The position numbers and the translations under genes are program-made. Under the pieces are notes generated by a model. It worked only from the letters and a program-made list of their open reading frames with translations, was not told the origin of the DNA and made no database searches. Positions 1 to 12,077 of a stretch of DNA of 40,299 bases are shown here, piece after piece. This DNA comes from Priapulus caudatus (lineage: Eukaryota > Priapulida > Priapulimorpha > Priapulimorphida > Priapulidae): positions 2,699-42,997 of the forward strand of contig NW_014579124.1 in the NCBI RefSeq assembly GCF_000485595.1. The letters are read 5' to 3'. Numbering within the stretch: the stretch's first letter is position 1; the number at the start of each line of letters is the position of its first letter.

Positions 1-110
1 AGAGACAGAGACAGAGACAGAGACAGAGAGAAAGAGAGAGAGCGAGAGAGAGAGAGAGAGAGAGAGCGCGAGAGAGCGAGAGCGAGAGAAGCATCAGTGT
101 CATGATTCTT
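1..110. repeat. GA-rich simple repeat
   Basis: The window opens in a GACAGA/GA microsatellite with occasional GC interruptions. It has no coding potential. Its left end lies outside the window. Confidence 0.9.
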
Positions 111-1480
111 TCCTCGCACGCTGATGAACTTGTTCGACAGGTTTTTGCGGTTTAGCGCGCGCTGAAATCTCCGAATCTAAATCTCGCGCGCGACCACTAA
201 TTGGATTCTCCACGAAAACTCCAGCGAAAGTGAATCACAACGTATATACGTTGTGATCACTGATGCCTGCTCTACTTTTCCTCTNCACAGTGGCAGAACG
301 ACGGCTGTGCGTAGATAACTCAGTCTGACTCACGTACCGGTGTATATCATCAGTACAAGCTATGTACACGCAAAGTTACGTCTGGTGCATGCATCAATAT
401 TTATGCGTTTGTCAACATGCTCACGCCTTGCAGATAGAGAAGGTGAGTGTGGAGCGGATATCAATACTGCTGTTAGCAAATACCCGATCCCCTCCCCCTC
501 CCCCTCCCCCTCCCCCTCCCCTCCTCCCTCCTCCCTCACTTGTCTGCAATAATTATTCATGCGGTTGGTTGGTAGGCTTACACTAGGCATACAATGTGTG
601 CTAACCACACACACACATCGATGGTCTTACAAGCAGCTTTATGTTTGACGTATAGCTGTATCTGTGGCAGAGAGAGAGAGCGAGAGCGAGCGAGAGAGGG
701 GGCGTGTTGTACGGCAAATATAAGGAAGGTCTGCCGGCAGGTTGTGGCTGAGACTTGAGTCTTGTTAGGTTGCCGTGTTAAGTACATCGGAGCTGTGCCG
801 TGAGATGTTGGACTGTACTACTGTACTGTGAGTGTGAGTCAAGGGTTCTGTCTGTCTCTCTGTCTCTCTCTCTCTGTCCTCTCTCTCTCTCCTCTTTCTA
901 TTCTTACTCTGCTGCTTCTCTCTACTGTAGTGTTTCTCTCTTTTCTTTCGTTTCGTCTCTTACGACTCTTACGTCTGTCTCTTTCTCTATCACGCTCCAC
1001 GCAACACACTCAACTTGGTCAAGAGCAAAAAACACCTACCCACTGCTCACGTGCTGGCTCTCTTTCGTGTGTGCTTCTCTCTCTCATCCTGTCGTCTCCT
1101 CCAGGGTGTGGTGGGTGTCTCACTCTGTCACTCTGTAACGTGTGTGTGTCACTCACTATCACTCTCACATTTTATACCGCAACCCCCGAATGAAATGACC
1201 AGTCGAGCCACACTGATCTCGGATAGTTTATAACTTAATAGATCAGGTGTTTAAGCCTGTGGTTCATCGAACCCCTTGTTGTGGCTGGATGAGCTTCAGG
1301 AGTGTCCGTGAACCAGGCGCATAAAATGATGGATGTTATGTCCTTATGTGCATTTTCCGGTGAGGGGTCCGTAGCTTTGCACAGATTCTGCACAAAGAGG
1401 TCCATGAACTCAAACTTGTTAGATAGCTTTGCTACACTGATAGATAGCTATAGATCTATGAACATACGACAGCCTCAGCC
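111..1480. other. Intergenic or 5' flanking DNA of NCK with short simple repeats
   Basis: No gene is recognised here. The stretch contains a perfect 24-bp palindrome (234-257), one undetermined base (N at 285), a CCCCCT array (about 488-535), a short GA tract (about 668-700) and a CT-rich tract (about 850-960). Reading frames in it are repeat-driven and resemble no family. It may hold the promoter or 5' untranslated exons of the NCK gene that starts at 1755, but no TATA box or other promoter element can be assigned. Confidence 0.6.
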
Positions 1481-1488
1481 CTCTATAG

Positions 1489-1669
1489 CAGTGGTTCTTA
1501 ACTTTTTTTGAGTCATGGACCCCTTTGAGAATCTGGTGAAGCTATGGACCCCTTCCCAGACAAGATGCACAAAAGCACAGCGCGACAGCACAATTTTGCC
1601 ATTGCGCTGGTTCACGGCCTCCCTGAAACCATCCACGGACCCCAAAGGGGTCCAAGGGACCAACAGTTG
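1489..1669. mobile_element. hAT-like non-autonomous element (MITE relic)
   Basis: The left end reads CAGTGGTTCTTAAC, a typical hAT terminal motif, followed by text of the type GAGTCATGGACCCCTTTGAG. The right end holds GGACCCCAAAGGGGTCC and ends in GGGACCAACAGTTG, a decayed inverse of the left end. The flanks CTCTATAG (1481-1488) and ATATATAG (1671-1678) could be a degenerate 8-bp target duplication, the size expected for hAT. At about 180 bp there is no room for a transposase. The family call rests on the terminal motif only. Confidence 0.55.
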
Positions 1670-1754
1670 GATATATAGACATCTGTGTGTACGAAGACTA
1701 CAACCTATGATTAGCTACAGCGTGTTTCCGCTCTTGCAGCATCCACGCGATAGA

Positions 1755-1895
1755 ATGAAGGACGGCGACAAGGAGGACGTGTACGTCATCGCGAAGTACG
1801 ACTACCGCGCGCAGGGCGGGCAGGAGCTGGACATGAGGAAGCACCCCAGAGCGAAAAGCTCATGCTGCTCGACGACTCCATAGCACTGGTGGAAG
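1755..1895 (+). CDS. NCK: NCK exon 1: start codon and first half of SH3-1
   Basis: The ATG at 1755 opens a frame reading MKDGDKEDVYVIAKYDYRAQ, then GGQELDMRKH. This matches the NCK SH3-1 start, with its ALYDY-like element (AKYDY) and the acidic RT-loop motif QELD. The frame then slips by one base near 1845, and LMLLDD followed by HWWK continues in another frame; the tandem WW is the conserved SH3 tryptophan position. The exon ends at GGAAG before GTAGTA (1896). Later repeat copies carry the better donor GTACGT and an unbroken PERLMLLDDSKHWWK. The start is chosen because NCK proteins begin only a few residues before the SH3 domain. Confidence 0.8.
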
Positions 1896-4800
1896 GTAGT
1901 AGCGCAGTGGTTACCGTGGCGACGGAGGAGCACGAGGCACTCATGCTGCTAAGACGACTCCAAGCACTGGTGAGGTACGTACGCCGCGGGTTACCCGTGG
2001 ACGACGGAGGAAGCACCCCGAGCGACTCATGCTGCTAGACGACTCCAAGCACTGGTGGAAGGTACGTACGCGCGTGGTTACCGTGGCGACGGAGGAAGCA
2101 CGAGCGACTCATGCTGCTAGACGACTCCAAGCACTGGTGGAAGGTACGTACGCGCGTGGTTACCGGCGACGGGAGGAAGCAGCTGAGCGACTCATGCTGC
2201 TAGACGGACTCAGCACTGGTGGAAGGTACGGCTACGGCGTAGGTACCACGGCGACCCACGGCGACGAGACAGAGGCTGCCGCTAAGAGCAGGAGGCATGG
2301 ATGCGATACTGGGTGGAGGAGGAGGACGGCATGGCACGCGTGCTGGGAGGAGGACTAACGAATGCCGAGGAGGGGAGGGGGGGGGGGAGGAGGAGGAGCA
2401 GAAGAAGACTAATAACGACAGTGTGATGGGAGCAATGGGTATGACAGTGGATTGATTGGGGCGGCGTGCCAAAAACGACAGCTGATGCTGGGGTCAGTCA
2501 TTGGCAACGGATGTTAGGCGAGCGCAGCGAGGACCAGATACTGATGAGCAGGGAGGCGGGCAGCAGGTGTTCATCCTTGAACCGGCTTGGCGGCACGGGA
2601 AAGAAGACACTATGCTTTTTATCAAGTCGCTCACTACTTACGAGCATAGGTAAACACTGAGCGTTTTCACTCTGGCAGCCGCGTTCCTCCTAACTGTTGC
2701 TAACGCTAGAATCTGAGTCCGAGATATTCGAAGCTCCCACTGTAATGAGTACTTCTGTCGTTAAGACTGCTCATTTCATGAAACGGAAAAATGCTACGGA
2801 AATCACGGAATCACTCCCTCTGAAACGGAATCACACCCCCTCTAACGAATCACCAGTTTCACGACAAAAATACCTCTCAAAACACAAAAATAACCGTTAA
2901 AACAGTTCAAATCAACTCCCAACACACACAAAATGATTATGAAAAGCTTATCTTACATTCTACACTTTACCCTCTTAAACAAATTTGAGTTGTTGTCCTG
3001 CAAAATAGTATATAAAACAGAAATTCATTTCACTGCACAGATCATAACTCAGAATTTAGGCATACGACAAACCAAGACCAGTTACAACGTTTCAAATTTG
3101 AGGCGCAGGCTTTTTTTCTACCAAGCACAGGCTCAGCAGTGCTGTTATATATTTGAAGCAGGCATCCATTCGGTGTTTTCTCTAATTTTAATTATTTCAG
3201 AATTAAAATGTAGAAACTTTGCTTGAAAACGGAATTGAAGATGGAAGTTTGTAATCCCCGAAACGCGGAATTTGGCAAATTTTGAAGCGGAAATTGTGCA
3301 GTCCTACTTCTGGGACAACATCGCGTGTTGTGTGAGCACTGGTGGGGGAGGACTGAGTGGACCTGAAGGCAGTAGCCTAGTGTGTGAGTTTGTGTGAAAC
3401 AAAAATAGGTTATGGGAACCTAGGCAGAGGGGGGGGGGGGGGAGATGAGGTTAAATAGAGGTATACAGCTACTTTGTCAGATCCAAAGGTGTGTGTACCA
3501 GACGTGTAGGTGAGGTAGGATGTGTGTGTACAGTTGTGTAGATGAGGTAGGTGTGTGTGTAACAGTTGTGTAGATGAGGTAGGTGTGTGGTGTAGCAGGG
3601 GTGTAGGTAGGGAAGGTGTGTGTGTCACAGACCGTGTGTAGGTGAGGTAGGTGTGTACAGGTGTGTAAATGAGGTAGGTGTGTATGTACACCGTGTGTGT
3701 AGCATGAGGGTGTGTGGTGTACATGTGTGTAGATGAGGTGTGTGGGTGTACAGGTGTGTAGATGAGTAGGTGTGTGTGTATACAGGTGTGTATGATGAGG
3801 TGTGTGTGTGTTGTAACAGGTTGTAAGATGAGGTGTGTGTGTACAGGTGTCGTAGATAGGTGAGGTGTGTGTGTACAGTGTGTGAGTAAGATGAGGTAGG
3901 TGATGTGTTACGGGGTGGATCGGTGAGGTAGGTTGTGTGTGTACAGACCTGTGTGTAGGTGACGGTAGGTGTGTACAGACGTTGTGTAGCATGAGGTAGG
4001 TGGTGTATCAGTGTATGTACAGTGTGTAAGATGAGGTTTGGTGTGTGTACATGTGTCTAGATGAGGTCGTGTGTGGTACAGGTGTGTAGATGAGTAGGTA
4101 TAGTGTGTACGGGTGTAGGTGGAGGTAGGTGTGTGTGTAGCAGACCTGTGTGTAGGTGAGGTAGGTGGTGTAGCAGGTGTGTAAATGAGGTAGGTGTTGT
4201 GTGTACAGGCTGTGTAGATGAGGGTGTGTGTGTGTGTACAGGTGTGTAGATAGAGTGTGAGTGTGACGTTGTAAGTAGATAGATGACACGGTGTTGAGCA
4301 TGAAGAAGAGGATACGAGGGGGAGGGCGTGTGTGTGTACAGGTCGTGTAGATGAGGTAGGTGTGTGTCAACAGGTGTGATAGATGAGGTGTGGTGTGTAC
4401 AGGTGTGATAGATGAGGTAGGTGTGTGTAAGGTGTGTAGATCGAGGTGTGTGTGTACAGGTGTGTAGATGCAGGTAGAGTGTGGTGTACAGGGGTGTTAA
4501 GAGAGGTGTGTGTGTGTACAGGTGTGGAGATGAGGTAGGTGTGTATACAGGTGTGTAGATGAGGTGTCGTGTGTGTGTACAGCCTGTTGTGTAGGTGAGG
4601 GTAGGTGTGTAGAGTGAGGTAGGTGTGTGTGTGTGTAGCAGCGTGTGTAGATGAGCGTGTGTGTGTTACAGGTGTGTAGATGATGGTAGGTTGTGTGTAC
4701 AGGTGTGTAGATCGAGGTGTGTGTGTGGTGTAAAGGTGTGTAGATGAGGGTGGGTGTGTGTGTGTACAGGTGTGTAGATGGGTAGGTGTGTATACAGGTG

Positions 4801-5256
4801 TGTAGATGAGGTGTGTGTGTGTGTATCAGGTGTGTAGATGAGTAGGTGTGTGTGGCTACAGGTGTGTAGATGAGGTGTGTGTGCTACAGGGGTGTGTAGA
4901 TGAAGGTAAGGTGGTGTGTACAGGGTGTGTAAGAGATAGGTGGTGTGTCTACATGCTGGCTGTAGATGCAGGTAGGTGGTGTGTACAGGTGGGTTAGATG
5001 GGTAGCGTGGTGTGTGTACAGGTGTGTAGATGAGGTAGCGTGTATGTAACACGGGTGCTAACAGGCAAGGCTTCGATTATCCGCATCCGATACACCTGGC
5101 CAGATCCACACCCACCAAACGCCACTAGCCACCGCCCACAGGCCAGTTGAGGCGTTTCAATAAAAAATCATGCTAAATAACATGACGAAATCTATTTACT
5201 ACTCAAAATTCTAATCAATGTTTTTCTAATAGTTAGTTTAATATATTATATAGTAG

Positions 5257-5287
<31 letters not shown>

Positions 5288-8184
5288 ATTTAAGTGTTCA
5301 GTGTCGCGGCAGCAATGGCGCTTGGCGGCAGCTCAGTATTTGTTGTAGAACTCGAGCATTTCGAATGGAATTTACAGGAAATTGTGTTGCAGCGAATAAT
5401 AGGCGAAAGAGAGTAGAGAACACTGTAGTAAATACATTTTCGTATTATTTAGCATTTATATTTTATTGAATACGCCTCAAAAGTGCGCTGTGTCACCGCC
5501 CCGCCCCTCCCTGCCCCGCTCACTGAGTCACCTAATCGGCATCTGTTTGCAAACACAACACTTTACGAGCTTTTGCAGCGAGAAGCGAAGGAAGGAGTGT
5601 ACGTACATGTATGCGTAGTGGCGTAGTGCTACTTGCGGGCGTACTGGTTAGTAACTGTTTTAGTGTGATAGATACTTGCTACTTACTGCCGGCAAGCCTC
5701 AGCAGTAGCCGGGGGCGGCACCTCTGTAAAACGAACACCGATTCTTATCAGTCGCCCTTGAGTGGTAATTATACAGTGAAACTACCTCTATAGAACGGAC
5801 ACTTGTATATAAAGGTCACTCGGTGGTTCCCTTAAACAGCAGCTATACGGTTAAACCCCCTCCGTAGAACGGACACCTCTCCATAAAGGGCACTTAGGTG
5901 AGGGGGGGGTTCACTCGTGTGGCAGTTACAGTATACTGTTAAACACCCTCGATAGAATGTTTACATTGTATAGAATGGATTATTCATACATACATACATA
6001 CATGTATTCAGGAGATGTATTCATGACATGTATTCATGACATTTATTCATGTATACATTGTGTTTCATGGTTATAGAATGGTTGTATTGAGAGTACTTAA
6101 TAAAAAATGAAAATGAAAAATAATCCCAGGATACTTTAATACCCAGAAGTTTCCTCGAGTGACAGTTAGTTACAGGTTTAGCTATATGAACAGCCTGTTA
6201 GCTTGTTATCAAACAACCATCAACGTAAACTCAAACAGCGGCAGTTTCGTCCCGCGAGCTTTGTGCGTCTGCCCCCGCCCCATCGACGCGGCAAAACAAA
6301 TAGACGATTGAATTCTCGTTACTTCTTGTGTTCCGAGGGGGATGTCCCGGGCTCGCTCAGGAGAGGAGGGGGAGGTCCCGGATCCGCTCGAGGGAGGAGG
6401 AGGAGGTCCCGCCGATTGCTCAGAGAGGAGGGGGCGTCCCGGGCCATGCGTCTCACGGAAGGAGGGGGGAGGTCCCGGATCGCTCAGAGAGGAGGGGGGA
6501 GGTCCCGGATCGCTCAGGCGGAGGAGGGGGGAGGTCCCGACATCGCTCAGAGAAGGAGGAGCGGACGCGTCCCGGAGTGCTCTGAGAGCGCAGGAAGAGG
6601 AGATCGCAGGGTGGCGGAGAAGGGAGGGAGGAGATTACGAGTCGGGGAGGAAAAGAGAGACGAGAGAGCTAGGGGAAAAGCGAGATACAGAACGAAGAGA
6701 GAGAGCACTGAGAGCGTCCAAAGAAAGCAGAGAACGAGCAGAAGAGTGTGAGAGAGCAAGAGAGAGAGATGAGAAGGAGAGAGAGAGAGACAGAGCAGAG
6801 AGAGAGATGAGAGAAGAGAGAGAAGAGCAGAGAGATGCGAGAGACAGATGAGAGAGGAGCGAGGGAGAGGGGCGACGTGACGAGACGAAATAGAGAGTGC
6901 AACAAGAAAGAGAGAACGAGAGAGAGAGAGAGAGAGGAGAGGACCGGTAGCTGTCACAACAGAGAGACAAGCCGCGGCGATTAGCGCAACGAGACGAAGG
7001 AGCTTAAACGCGGTGTAGTCAGGCAAACATAGAGACGATGATTGGCTGAGGAGGTCCATTTGGCGTCTCGCTTTTGGTGCTGCGGCTGCCCTCGCGCGGT
7101 GGGGGGGGCAGTCATGGCTGAGGAGAGCGAAGGAGGGAGAGGAGAGGAGATACGAAAGAGTGAAAAGTTGGGGGGGGCGCGGTGGACTGAGAGCGTGGCA
7201 CGCCGCTCACTCTGCGCGCGGCGGGGGTGGCTTGTTGTTGCGGTACGCGATTCCACCCCGCGCGGCGCCAGGCACCGGCCGGGCCAGACGCGCATGGGAG
7301 TCCAGTTGTAGGAGCCAGAGGTAAGCGAAGAGAGAAAGAGATGTCGCGGACCCGCCGAGATAAGAGAGGGGGAGATCAAGAGAAGAGAAAGAGACAAGGG
7401 GAGATCGAGGGAAAGAAGCAAGAGCAGGGGAGATCGAGGGGAATCAGAGAAAGGAAGGAGAAGGGGAGATCGAGGGAGAGGGGAGAGAAGGGGAGACGTC
7501 GATGGAAGGGAAGAGACGGGGGAGTCGAGGGAAGAAGAGAAGGTGTGAGATCGAGGGAAGGAGAGACCGGGGAGAGTCGAGGAAAGGAAGCGAGGGGGCG
7601 ATCGCAGAGAAAGAGCAAGATAGAGGAGATTACTGGTAAAGAGAGAGAGCGCGCCGAGATGAGAGAGAGACAAGACAGACAGACAGAGAGCCGAGAGAGA
7701 GAAGACAGACAGACAGAAGACAGGAGGGGGTGAGCGAGATCTGTGAGAGGCGACAGGACAGAGAGGCGAGAGGAGAGAGAGAGCGGCGGCGCCAGACAGA
7801 CAGACAAGAGAGGGGAGAACGAGCAGAGAAGTGTGAGAGAATGAGAGACGAGGGGGAAGGTAGGGAGAGAGGAGAGATGGTTAGGGGGGTGCATTCAGCG
7901 AGTGCGGGGAGCGCCAGGCATCGGCGATAGCTGGGGGGAGGATGGCGTCATTGCGAGACACTTGGCTGAATATCGCCGCGTTGAGTAAAACATGCTCGCC
8001 GGTCGCAGGCGGGCCTGAACCTATGCACTATCGGCAGCAGGGATGCTGCCGCGTCACGGCGGTGAGGCATGTGCAACTCACATACACCACACGACACTAC
8101 AGCACACCACTGCGAACACATATACACGCACATCGCTACACGACACAACACCACCACGACAACCACAGCATACCACTCACCACC

Positions 8185-8249
<65 letters not shown>

Positions 8250-9956
8250 GGGGCACGTGCCGCGGAGGATGGTGGATCCCCCTTGACCCTCCCACCATCC
8301 CCTACTCTCACTCTTGACCCTTCCACCATCCCCTTTCCTCCCCCTCTCCTTCCCCCTCCCCTTTACCCTCCCAATATCCCTTCCTCTCGCTATTGACCCT
8401 CCCCCTCTCCTTCTCCTCACCTTCCCTCCCCTTTTACTCTCCCACACTCCCCTCCCCTCTGCCCACACTCTCCTCCCCTCTGCCCACACTCCCCTCCCCT
8501 CTGCCCCCCGCACTTCCCTCCTCCTCCCCCTCTTAGCTCCCGCCTCACCCTCGACCCTCTGAGAACGTCGCTGACAGCTTCTATTTTAAGTCGCTATTTA
8601 TTTTTTTGGGCGTCGTCGTCATCGTTTGTATTTAGCTGGTGTGGCGCGGCGTGTGCGGCTACGCCCTGGGGGCTACCATCGTCATGTAGCGATATACGTA
8701 CCACAGCTGCAGCCCTGCAGCATCCCCCTACCCCCTCTCACATACCCTCACATACCCTCACATCCCATCCCCCTACATCCCCCCACATCCCCTCACATCC
8801 CACCCCCTACATACCCTCATATACTCTCACATCCCACCCCCCTACATCCCCTTACATACCCTCACATACCCTCATACCCTCACATACCCTCACATACCAT
8901 CCCCCTATATCCCCCTACATACCCTCACATACCCTCACATACCATCCCCCGACATCCCCCTCACATACCCTCACACACCACCCTCCTACATCCCCCTACA
9001 TCCCCCCACATCCCCTCACATACCATCCCCCTACATCCCCTCACATACCCTCACATACCCTCACATACCCTCACATACCCTCACATACCCTCACATACCC
9101 TCACATACCCTCACATACCATCCCCCTACATACCCTCACATCCCCTCACATACCATCCTCCTACATCCCCCTACATCCCCCTACATCCCCTCACATACCC
9201 TCACATCACATGCCATCCCCCTACATACCCCTACATACCCTCATATACTCTCACATCCCACCCCCCTACATCCCCTTACATACCCTCACATACACTCACA
9301 TACCCTCACATACCACCCCCGGGGGTTGGGGCGGGGGTCACTGAGAGGTAACTGGGTTGGAAAGCCTGGGCTGTCGAATTAGCTCCACCCGTGTATTGAC
9401 TGACAAGCCGGCAGCGCAACGAGATAGAATTTGACTTCTCTCTCCTCTCTCTCATGCTCTCTCCTTCTCTCCCTCTCTCCCATTCTCCCTCTCTCTTCCT
9501 CCCCCTCTCTCTCTCTCTCTCTCTCTCACCCTTCTCTCATCTCTCTCATCTCTGTTCGATTCGGTATTTCCGCATCGAAGTATATACGCCGGTTTTTGCT
9601 GTTATTCTGTTTCTCACTTATTAACGATGGATCATGATTGAGTGGCTATCGAGTAGCATTTCGTTAACGAACATTCGTTTCAATTAACGCCGCATAAAAA
9701 TTAACCGCGCAGCGATAATCTTATTTATCAGTGGTTAAATTAAATCTTAATTTAAATGAGAATGAGTACAGATACATCAGCGAATTTGAGCTGTTGAAAT
9801 TGTGAAGCCACACATCTTCCATGCAGGGCTGGCATGCTGTACTGTGCGTAAGGTCTTGATAATATATAGCGCACCCATGTGGCACCTGTGGAAAAAATAT
9901 TCCATCCATATGCAACTGCTGCTGTAGCCGTTACTTTTTATACATCAGTCAGACTC

Positions 9957-10000
<44 letters not shown>

Positions 10001-11586
10001 TCCTCTCTCTCTCCTCCACTAATGGCGCATGTTGTGTCTCAGTCTCTCTCTGTCTCTCATCTTCTCTCTCTCTTGCTCTCCTCTCTCTCTTTCTCTCTCT
10101 CTCTTCCTCGTCTCTCTCTGACTAATCCTCTCTTCCTTCTCGTCGCTGTCGCTTTCTCTACTACTCTCTGCTCGTCTCTCGCTCTCTCTCTAGGCTCTCT
10201 TTCTTCTCGCTCTTCGTCTGCTGTCCACTGTCGGTCTTTCCTGCATCCGCGATCTATCTACTCTTCTCTTCGCTATCGTACCTCTCTCTCTCGCTCTCTT
10301 TCTTCTTTCTCTCTCTCTCTCTCAGGTCTTCTCTTCCTCTCTCTCTCTACATGTCTCGCTCCGCTCTCGCTTGTCATAGCTCGATCTGCTTGAAGCTCTC
10401 TCTTCGCCTCTCTGCCTCTCTCGTTCTCTCGGCTGCTCTCTCTCTCTCTCATCCTCTGCTTTTCTCTCTCTCTCTCTTCTCTTCGCTCTCTCTTTCCGTC
10501 TCTCTTCTCTCTCTCTCTCTCTTTCTTCCACCTTCCAGTGCGGGCCTCTCTCGTTCGCCTCTCTCTCTAATTCGCGCGCTTCATGTTCTCTGCTCTCGCT
10601 AATCTCTCTTCCTCATCTCTACGCTTCTCTTTCCCTACTTGCTTCGCCGCGTCTCTCTCTCTCTCGTCCTCCTCGTCTCTCGCAGCGAGTCTGCTCTCTC
10701 TCTCTCCTTCGTCCGCTCCAGTCTCTCCTCTCGAACGCTCTCTGCCTCGTCTCTCATTCGCTCTCTCCCTCGCTCCTGAGGAACTGCTCTCCCTCTCTCC
10801 CAGTCCTCTCAGGTCTTTCTCTACGTCTGCTTCTCTTCCTCTCTCTCTCTCCTCTCTCTCTCTCTTCTCTCCTCTCCTCCTCTCTCGCTCTCGTCCGCCA
10901 CGTCGTCATCTCTCTCTCTCTGCTCTCTCTCGCGCTCTCTCTCTCTCTCTCTCTCTTCTCAGCATCTCTGCTGTGTTTACCTTCCTCTCTCTCTCTCATG
11001 GTCTCTCGTCGACTATTGTCGCTCCGTCTCTCTCCTCTCTCGAGTGCTTCTCTCTCCGTCTCGCTTCCTCTCTGCTCGGATCTCTTCCTCTACTCTCTCG
11101 CCTCCATCTGCTGGGTACTCTCTCTCTCTCTCTCTCTTTGCTCTCCTCTCTGAGGGGCGCTACGTTCGTCTAACCTCTGCCCGGAAGCTCGCGGGGTTCT
11201 ATGACCGCTCGACGTCCTCGCTATAGTTGAAGCTCGCACTATACTGCTCTCTCTCACTCGTCCGGCTCTGTCGTCTTCTCTCTCGCTCTCTTCTCTCTCT
11301 CTCCCTCGCTCTCCCTCCTGCTCTCTCTCTAGGCTCTTCTCTCTTCTCTAATTTATAGTCCCAATCCTCGTCTCCGGCGGCCGGCTCTCTCTCTGCTCTC
11401 CTCTATCGCTCTCGTCTCTCTCTCTCTCTCTCTCCTTCCTCTCTTCGCATGGCTTCCTCTCTCTGTGTTCCTCTCTCCTCTCTTCGTTATCTCTCTCTCT
11501 CTCTGCACCCGCTCTCTCTTCTCATCTCTCTCTCTCCTGCTCTCTCTCTCTCTCTTCGTCTCTCTCTTCTCGTCTTCGCGCTCCTC

Positions 11587-11665
<79 letters not shown>

Positions 11666-12019
11666 TGCTCGTTCGGCTCTCATCATCTCTCCTCTCTCTC
11701 TCTCTCTCTTCTCTCTCGCGCGTCTCTCTCTCATCTCTCTTTCTTCTCCTTCTTCGTCTCCTCTCTCATCTTCTCGAGCGCTCTCTCTCTCTCTGCTCCT
11801 CTCTCTCTCTGAGTCTACGCTTCTCTCTCTCTCTCCTCGTTCTGCTTCTCTCTCTCTCGGTCTCTACTCTCTCTTCTCTCGCCTTCTCTTCTCGTCCTCT
11901 TCTCCTCCTCCTCTCTCTTCTCGTCTTCTCTCTCGTAGCTCTCTCTCTCTCCTCTCTCTCTCTCTCTCATCTCTCCTCGCTAACTCTCGTCTCTCTCTCC
12001 TCTCCTCTCTCTCTACTCT

Positions 12020-12077
<58 letters not shown>

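Noticed and set aside
3477-5052. Several Thr/His/Pro-rich minus-strand frames
   Set aside because: All are translations of the TG minisatellite.
3420-5060. CRISPR-like array of regularly spaced repeats
   Set aside because: The repeats are contiguous and degenerate, with no unique spacers, and the genome is eukaryotic.
8626-9351. Open frame of about 240 codons, Pro/His/Ile-rich
   Set aside because: It is the direct translation of the TCACATACCC tandem repeat; repetition keeps the frame open.
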